NCBI GenBank assembly: GCA_019843655.1
Contig: JACDQD010000009.1
Span: 3,041,204 to 3,105,203, forward strand
DNA length: 64,000 nt
Source: Lethocerus indicus
Lineage: Eukaryota > Arthropoda > Insecta > Hemiptera > Belostomatidae
Direction: 5' to 3'
The position numbers and the translations under genes are program-made. A model generated the notes under the pieces. It had not been told where the DNA came from, made no database searches, and saw only the letters and a list, made by a program, of their open reading frames with translations. This document shows, piece after piece, positions 57,367 through 64,000 of the stretch (position 1 is its first letter; the number at the start of each line of letters is the position of its first letter).

Positions 57367-59705
57367 TTAATGATTCTTTAATATTTTCCTCGAGCTCCAG
57401 TTCGAGAACAATCCCCCGTTCCTCTTTATCGACAACAGGGCCTGTGCGCACATGATGCTAATGAAGCTCGCTTTCAGTTTCAGATTTATTTTCCAGCGGC
57501 CGGTGACGGTAGCCGGTAGCAGATCTACGGCCCCAGCCAACGCCCTGTAGTCGTACGTCGCGTTTCTGAACAGGTAGGTGCCCTGTAGAAACAGAAACTG
57601 CGCTGAAATTATACTAAGCCGTCTATACGGTAGTCAGAAATTATTTACGATATGGGATAATTTCTATTGGAACAGTAATCGAATGACCGAATACTTGTTG
57701 AAATGCCTGCCGAATTTCTAGTGAAAAATGATGTTTCAGAGTCCGGGGGAAGTGAATCCGAGTTGAATTAGAAATGAATTCACAATTATCCCTTTTCCCG
57801 GAACCCGCTCGTTATATGCGGCCGTCCAGCAACTGGTCTCGGGGGCCTCTAACTACTGCAATTTTATACGGGAAGGAACTACAGAAATGAATTTTAAAAA
57901 ATCGTAAAAAAAACCTTAACGCCGCGTCGCTTCAATCACTGGAGGTTTCAGGTTACAGTTGCGAATTTCAATTGATCAACTTCAAGTGAAATTGAAGTGT
58001 TAATCCGATCAAGTGTTCTACTGATATCTTTTGTATTCCACAGAAAATCTTACGCGGTTTATTTATTTACCGGACCTGCTAAAGCTTGAAATATACTGTA
58101 GGTTTGTGGTGTTTCTGTCTCCTCTCGCTGATCTGGTCTTTTGCTAGACCGGTTTCAAGCCAAAAGTGACTAACAGCCGCTACTGAAGACGGCGAGCGGC
58201 CGAAACCGGTCTAGCAAAAGACCAAACCGGCGAGAGGAGACAGAAACGCCACGAACCTGCGGTATTCCAACCCCTCGCAGACCACAAAAACGGGTATGTT
58301 AAACTTGAAATATACACGTCGATAGAGTCCTCAGTAATTTTCTGAATGCTAATTTCGATGGCGAGAAGCCGACGCCTGTCTAATACGGGCACTGTTCAAT
58401 CGTCTCCTTTCGGAACCCTTAGAGAAAGATCATTTCATTTTCAATTATACGCCGAAACTCGCCGGTCGTTTTTTCCCGTATTTTTCAGTTCAAGTTAACA
58501 TGAAATATTTTCCATTTCTATTTTTTGTAAATCGCATCGGAGGAACGTATTTTTTTATATATGTATATAATTACCCTGCTCAGTGGACAGTCCAACGTCG
58601 GAGATGCGGCTTCGATGAACGGAGTAAAAAATTCATTTCCCGACTGGAAGACGCTGCACAGATCGATCGCCGGAATTCTCCTCACAAATTGGCAATCGTT
58701 TTTCTCATCGTCCGAATCGCATTTTTCAATATCGATTACCAACTGGAAAAATATGTTATATTCACTGCTAATGTTGGGCCGCGCGACTCTCACACATAAT
58801 ATATGGCAGGCAATTGACAGGCCACCCTTTGAAGTTGGAGAGTGACACAATAACGGCGATTATTGAAGAGTTTAAAAAAGGGTAATGATGGGGCCCAATT
58901 GGCCAATTAATCCTTAAGCGTTTCGCAATCAGTCTATCTTCAATAGGACGGGAGTTATGGGCCAAAAACCGAAATCGGTTTTTTTGATCGTACAGGGCTG
59001 AGATTGGGTGTGCAGTTAGGCCTCTCCAAGGGCTACAAAAAGCGACCGAGTTTTCCCTTCTATCTTCAATAGGACGGGAGTTATGGGCCAAAAACCGAAA
59101 TCTGTTTTTTTTTGATAAATGGAATACAAGTTAAATTATTTAGATATCATTAGAACTATTAGTAATTTTTTAGTATATCCACTCGTTTACTTCGCGCTGA
59201 GTTTTACTAGATTATAATTCCAACAGTAGCATCCATAGTATTCCAATAGTATGTTAATATATTGAGAGATAACAGTGCTGACGGGATGCTTCCTATATTG
59301 TAGAATTACAGGCGTTACGGACATATCGAACTTAGAAATCGGTGTAAACTCGAGCCGGTAAAAGACAAATTACTTTTAATATACACTAAAGTAGTCGGTC
59401 TACTTACTGTAGGACGCCTCAGCGTAATCGGTACGTATATATCTAAATCGATGTACTGCGTCCCGTCTCTGACCTCGCGTATAAGTACGCTGTTTACGTA
59501 CCCCAGCCTTCTTATTCCGGGACAGTTGCCGTAAGATTCGAACTGGACTACGTTGTTCGCCTGCATCTGATGATATTCATTGAAAAAAAATATTTAATGT
59601 ATCGTTTAGAATTAAGTCGAATTTGAAACTTCTACGCGTTTTACGCACCTTGGAATTTTGATCGCGCGGGAGGGAGAAAAATAACAGCGGAAATAAATAT
59701 ACCAT
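57367..59705 (-). CDS. four-exon gene for a small secreted Cys protein, DUF1091/MD-2-like
   Basis: I assembled this gene from splice sites. Exon 1 is 59705-59649 (MVYLFPLLFFSLPRDQNSK, a signal peptide; donor GTGCGT). Exon 2 is 59566-59408 (MQANNVVQFESYGNCPGIR through ITLRRPT; donor GTAAGTA). Exon 3 is 58742-58575 (acceptor TTTTTCCAG, LVIDIEKCDSDDEKNDCQF through LDCPLSR; donor GTAATT). Exon 4 is 57582-57367 (acceptor TTTCTACAG, GTYLFRNATYDYRALAG to TAA). All introns are phase 0 and the total is 199 codons before the stop. The order C..P, then a variable beta region, IEKC, C, IPAIDLC, CPLxxGTY and a terminal strand with Cys is that of the insect DUF1091 family, which is related in fold to MD-2/ML lipid-binding proteins; ligand unknown. 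Intron 3 carries a hairpin repeat insertion. Family assignment is from memory of the pattern, not a search. Confidence 0.72.
58097..58303 (+). mobile_element. hairpin repeat family copy in an intron (tail on right)
   Basis: The left arm starts TGTAGGTTTGTGGTG. The right arm ends with the full tail (TATTCCAACCCCTCGCAGAC to GGGTATGTTAAA). A perfect 12-base direct repeat CTTGAAATATAC flanks it (58085-58096 and 58304-58315). It sits within intron 3 of the minus-strand gene. Confidence 0.85.
58934..59112 (+). repeat. two-copy direct repeat in intron 2 of the minus-strand gene
   Basis: About 52 bases beginning CTATCTTCAATAGGACGGGA and including TTATGGGCCAAAAACCGAAA occur at 58934-58986 and again at 59060-59112. 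Confidence 0.85.
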
Positions 59706-59971
59706 CCTTACTACAAATCGAGTTCTGTTAATGCTTTAATAAAATCGAAATTTATCCGGTGCTATATGGTTCGAAATAGTCCGCGCTTTGAACCACTTAT
59801 AGCGTAGAGTCTGTCTTTAATCACGGGTTCAACTACTCTCTGTCTCTCCCTCGTAGAAAATGGAGGATTAAGTTCAATTGCCGAAAAAGTATTCGCGTTA
59901 ATTTTACCTGAGAAGTGCAATTTGTCCTCCCGTTTTCCTGAACCCGGTCCCAACTTGCTATTGAAAATCGA

Positions 59972-60320
59972 GTGCGCTACTTGGGACTACTCTTAGACAG
60001 AAGATTGACACGGAACCCAAATACAAGACTGAAATTACTGCTCGACTACAGATCAAAACTATAGCTATCGAACAGATTATTAATTTACAATCGCCTACCG
60101 AAACCTATTTGGGCCTAAGGAATCGAACTCTTATAGACTCCAATCCTCGCAATCCGTAATCCTTCGAAAAATTACCAAAGCCCCACCCTAAGTCTCGAAA
60201 GGAATAATCCGCAATGGCCTAAAAGTCCAGTTAGTTCGAGAATTAGCGGGTTTCCAGGTATAAATCCTTCAGTTCCGATCCCTTAATTGGACAACTTTCC
60301 TCCCTCTTCACCTTCTCCGA
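59972..60320 (+). mobile_element. jockey-type non-LTR retrotransposon fragment (RT C-terminus)
   Basis: In one plus frame with four stops the DNA reads VRYLGLLLDRRLTRNPNTR, LDYRSKL, then SNRLLIYNRLPKPIWA and GIELL. This is the jockey-clade order (VKYLGLHLDRRLTW...SKLSL.NKLLIYK..LKPIWTYGIELWG). It is decayed and lies just upstream of the minus-strand gene, in the opposite orientation. It shows the KPIW region that is deleted in the 15895-16205 copy. Confidence 0.8.
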
Positions 60321-60329
60321 AAATCCCGT

Positions 60330-60815
60330 CCTAAAGCTGAGACGGCCACGCGATTTCCCTAAGACCCGACTAAGTGTAAAGTCAGAGCACTGTCACTGGA
60401 TACAATATAAAAAAAAATTGTAGTTGTGACTACACCAATAAATGGAAAAAAAACTACTCTATCTGACGTGGCGCGTATGGACTGTGATAAAATATGATAC
60501 CGAATGCCGGCAGACCGAATATCGGTTCCTGTTTTATAACCGGGGACGAACGCCGTGCGCTTAGGCAAGACCCGCAGGGCGTGCGCGCCGCGCGTAAGGG
60601 CCACACTCCGCGCCGTATTCACTAAATACGCCCGATCCTATCTAAATGCGATACTAATCTACCGTCTATAATTCTCAGCGTCCCGTTACCTTTTCCAGGG
60701 TCGGAGTACATCACAATAACACCGCCTAAATCACAATAGCATAATGTGCATACTTCCTCCATCGTATTTGCGATGGCATTTCACTCAGAAATAAAAATAT
60801 ATAAAAAAAACGAGA
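60330..60815. other. gene-free stretch
   Basis: No exon or repeat recognised. The minus frame at 60359-60622 lacks a domain. Confidence 0.4.
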
Positions 60816-60821
60816 TATCGT

Positions 60822-61502
60822 TTAACCGGTCCGCTACCGGGGTCTTCTGCAGAAAACATCCACCGTAGCCCAAGATTTTTTTCGCGATTATATAAAATCA
60901 ATTGGAACAATTTTTTCCTGTGTATGTTTAGAACAGTCTAAAAAAGTAAAATAAGCATTCTTTTAAACTGACACAAATATGTGACGCAGGGCTATAGATA
61001 AAAACTGAACGCTGTAGCCCACGTGTCACATATATGTGTCGCATTAAATTAGAAGAAATTGATTATAGGGACAAAAAAATATAAATACAATTTATCGATA
61101 CGAAATTAATTTTATTTTACGAAAATTCGTCATCTTGTCGAGATATATGTTTCTGTTAAAAAATATTAAATGTAATAATAATTTTTACAGCTCGCTGATA
61201 TCTAGCTATTTACGTAACAATTTCAAAAATTTAACTTATTGCCCGTTAATTTCACTGACCCCGCTAAAACGACCTATTCGACTGTTATAAAGACTCTAAA
61301 TAATCTAATGCGAGAGCTGACCGAGTACAAACTTCGTACAGTTTACACTTTTAGAACTTAACAATTTTGTTCAATACTAAAAATGTTCAAACATGCCTTT
61401 GTAAATTGTGCAAAAATATCTGTCACATATGTGTGACATCTTGGGCTGTGGTAAAAAAAAGCTGTGTCACATATATGTGACGGTTGGTAGCGAACGAGTT
61501 AA
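60822..61502. mobile_element. TTAA-bounded MITE, possibly piggyBac-like
   Basis: The left end is TTAACCGGTCCGCTACCGG. The right end, read inward, is TTAACTCGTTCGCTACCAAC. Both begin with TTAA, the piggyBac target, and share CG(T)CGCTACC. Inside, four palindromes of the type GTCACATATATGTGAC occur at about 60970, 61023, 61420 and 61464, and the phrase GTAGCCCA or its complement recurs next to three of them. No transposase is present. Superfamily assignment is an inference from TTAA and end similarity. Confidence 0.6.
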
Positions 61503-61599
61503 AAAAAAAACAATTTTTCTGCTTTTCTAATTTACACGCGATTCTCTTCAGTTGTTATATTTTATCTTTTATTAACCCTTTGCACTGAGGACCAGTCTG

Positions 61600-62540
61600 G
61601 ACGTTGGCTACCGGCTACTCCCCGGTGGTTGGCCTCGTATATACCTGTAAGTATAATTCATGCAAAGTATTATTTTAGTACATTGCAGATGCATTATTTT
61701 AATACATAAATTCGAAATAATATATTAATATATTAAATTGTGAAGGATCGAACGTAACACTATCGATATTCCATTAACGGTGACCTTTTGAACTCATTAT
61801 TGAAATGAACGAGTGTTATACTGCCCGGAGGTCACTTCCAATTACCCGTTTTATCTAGATCTTTATTGTATCCTGAGCGCGATCGAGGTAAATATTAAGG
61901 TCGTGACCTTAATCTGTCCAACTGTAAAAGATGTCACCTAGTAACATAATATCTGTTATATATATATCGCTACCGCCCGTGTACTTGATTTTAAGCTAGA
62001 CCGGTTTCCAGTTTTTCCATCGAAAGAAGAACACTTTCCGGAATGCCGACGAATAATGAACGAAACAGAGTCTGTTAGAAGAGTTAGTTATTCTATGATA
62101 ACTATTATTATTTTTAACTAGCTGAAGTTCATATCAATAGGAAAGCGTAAATTGTAATTAAAGATATGTTTATTACAGTACTGGAGGGTACACTACATTC
62201 ATAGTTCTACCAATATCTGAATAAACAAAATCGGCATCCCTATTATTATCATTATCTCTACAATCATATTTTACTATTTATTGCTTGTATCTCAATGCAT
62301 ACATAGTTTGTAATCTTGAATGGAATGAGAAAATAGTCCTAAATATGTCTGAGAAAGGGAATTATTACTGTAAGATAACTTTTGGCACTTCTTTTTAATC
62401 AATGTAATGAAAAACTTTTAATTATTAAGTTCTAATATAAATATAATTAGATATCTGAGAAAGGGAAACATTAATGTACGATATCCGTTGGGTCCTTTTA
62501 TATTAGTTCAAAAAAGCTTTAATGTGAATTATTAAATTAT
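61600..62540. other. gene-free stretch
   Basis: A further TTAACCCTTTGCACTGAGGA sequence at 61573 resembles a TTAA-element end but has no partner in view. A short hairpin-family fragment (AAGCTAGACCGGTTTC) lies near 61993. Confidence 0.4.
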
Positions 62541-62548
62541 AATATTGG

Positions 62549-62650
62549 GTTGGGAAATAATTTCGTAGCGTTTATATATTTTCTTTGTTTTACAACGATT
62601 TTTTGCTGTTTGAAAAAGTGTATAATATTCATTCGATAGAGCTCCTTCTC
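62549..62650. mobile_element. possible mariner end
   Basis: TTGGGTTGGGAAATAATTTC resembles the terminal repeat of mariner elements and follows TA. The sequence runs into the 61-bp tandem array without a recognisable transposase, so this is tentative. Confidence 0.35.
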
Positions 62651-62659
62651 CTCTACAAA

Positions 62660-63309
62660 ACTGTAGCTATTAGTTCCATAAATAGCCACCAGAGGGCAGC
62701 ACTGCACGGGAAGTATCGACACTGGCGCTAGTAGTTCCAGAAATCGCCACCAGAGGGCTGCACTGCACGGGAAGTATCGACACTGGCGCTAGTAGTTCCA
62801 GAAATCGCCACCAGAGGGCTGCACTGCACGGGAAGTATCGACACTGGCGCTAGTAGTTCCAGAAATCGCCACCAGAGGGCTGCACTGCACGGAAGTCTCG
62901 ATACTGGCGCTAGTAGTTCCAGAAATCGCCACCAGAGGGCTGCACTGCACGGGAAGTATCGACACTGGCGCTAGTAGTTCCAGAAATCGCCACCAGAGGG
63001 CTGCACTGCACGGGAAGTATCGACACTGGCGCTAGTAGTTCCAGAAATCGCCACCAGAGGGCTGCACTGCACGGGAAGTATCGACACTGGCGCTAGTAGT
63101 TCCAGAAATCGCCACCAGAGGGCTGCACTGCACGGGAAGTATCGACACTGGCGCTAGTAGTTCCAGAAATCGCCACCAGAGGGCTGCACTGCACGGGAAG
63201 TATCGACACTGGCGCTAGTAGTTCCAGAAATCGCCACCAGAGGGCTGCACTGCACGGGAAGTATCGACACTGGCGCTAGTAGTTCCAGAAATCGCCACCA
63301 GAGGGCAGG
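62660..63309 (+). repeat. 61-bp tandem array with a CTCF-like motif
   Basis: About 10.5 copies of a 61-bp unit, nearly identical except one 60-bp copy (about 62887). Each unit contains TAGTTCCAGAAATCGCCACC, AGAGGGCTGCACTGCACGGG and AAGTATCGACACTGGCGC. The first and last copies have GGGCAG instead of GGGCTG. Confidence 0.95.
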
Positions 63310-64000
63310 ACCTGTACCGAATTCAAACCGAGCGACCTCCTTGCATCTCATGTTCTCCTGATACAAATCCTGATACTTTTTCCCAGCCCAATAATTGAAA
63401 AATACCAATTATTAAAATATCAATTTATGCGCCGATTTTTCGTGAATTTGATAATAAATGAATCTGTTGAGGCTTTGTACGGATAAATTAGAAGGAAAAT
63501 GTATTTTTAAATTAAAACCAATTTATTCGACTACAGATTTTACCCCATTATTTTGAAAAATAATATTTGTAGGTGAACGTGAACCTCGCTACGGCTCAAA
63601 ATTAATAGGGAAACGCTTTAAACGTCACACATTATAAGGAGGCTGATTTTACAACCGTTCGATTATCCGAAGACCGACTTAGGCTTCTCGATAATAACTG
63701 AAATGACTGAAATCGTATTATTTATAATAGAAATTCCTCTCGGTCGTTTTGAATGTAGGCCGCAGTCAACGCGTATTAAAAAAAAAAATTTCGGACCCCT
63801 CAACAGATGTCCAGCCTAAGAGCCAATCTCAGAAACTCAATTTCAAACTGACGAAACACAATTGTAATTGTTTCGTAACTAATATCTTGTTGTAGCAGGA
63901 AAAAACAAGTGTTGATAAAGGGCAACGGCGCTATAGTGAAACAACTAAGTTTTAAAGTGAGAGAAAAAGCTGTTAATATTGATGTTGAACGCTTTTATTG
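63310..64000. other. gene-free end of window
   Basis: AT-rich. No exon, RNA gene or repeat was recognised. Confidence 0.4.

Noticed and set aside
62660..63309. CRISPR array
   Set aside because: The repeats are directly contiguous 61-bp units without unique spacers and the genome is eukaryotic; this is a minisatellite.

Overview
The window is eukaryotic and almost certainly from an arthropod, most likely an insect. The genes are intron-split, sit in AT-rich, repeat-laden DNA, and lie among mariner/Tc1, jockey-type and TTAA (piggyBac-like) element remnants. The dominant gene structure is a 4-codon first exon that stops inside the signal peptide, followed by one large second exon; this is the layout typical of insect cuticular-protein genes. 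No bacterial, plastid or complete viral unit is seen. Species and order cannot be fixed from sequence alone.

Layout: 1-13.7 kb has no convincing complete gene. It holds mariner/Tc1 remnants, two fold-back elements, copies of a hairpin repeat, and one possible orphan 3' exon on the minus strand (5161-5319). From 13.8 to 56.3 kb there is a tandem, same-strand cluster of ten paralogous genes, nine apparently expressed and one decayed. Each starts with a TATA box, then ATG plus three codons (usually MKYx), then a GT(A/G)AGT donor, an AT-rich intron of 69 to 2429 bases, and a strikingly GC-rich exon 2. Exon 2 completes the signal peptide, usually continues with a K/R-rich cleavage-like site (KxKRG), and then encodes low-complexity repeats. 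Six genes (2, 3, 4, 6, 8, 9) share a 21-residue alanine-rich repeat of the form PAAxLALNAAxAL..A...I. Two (1 and 5) are short repeat proteins with AAPA or GHALGLGAG units, one (7) is an acidic divergent member, and one (10) is a pseudogene of a Gln-Pro-Tyr repeat protein. The inferred role is extracellular structural protein (cuticle or a coiled-coil, silk-like fibre) made by one tissue from a co-regulated cluster. Five of the nine have apparent reading-frame breaks inside GC-rich exon 2.

Downstream, on the minus strand (57.4-59.7 kb), I assembled a four-exon gene of 199 codons for a small secreted Cys-containing protein resembling the insect DUF1091/MD-2-like group. All its introns are phase 0. 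Beyond it are a jockey reverse-transcriptase remnant, a TTAA-bounded element with four short palindromes, and an approximately 11-copy 61-bp tandem repeat carrying a CTCF-like motif.

The most interesting non-genic signal is a dispersed family of hairpin repeats. It has two roughly 95-base inverted arms around a short loop and a roughly 45-base tail on one side only. Insertions are flanked by 8-13 bp direct repeats, and at least one copy is truncated at the end away from the tail. This looks like a retroposed (SINE-like) hairpin RNA gene rather than a classical MITE. A 70-bp minisatellite with a CTCF-like core occurs inside one such element and again just beyond the end of the gene cluster.
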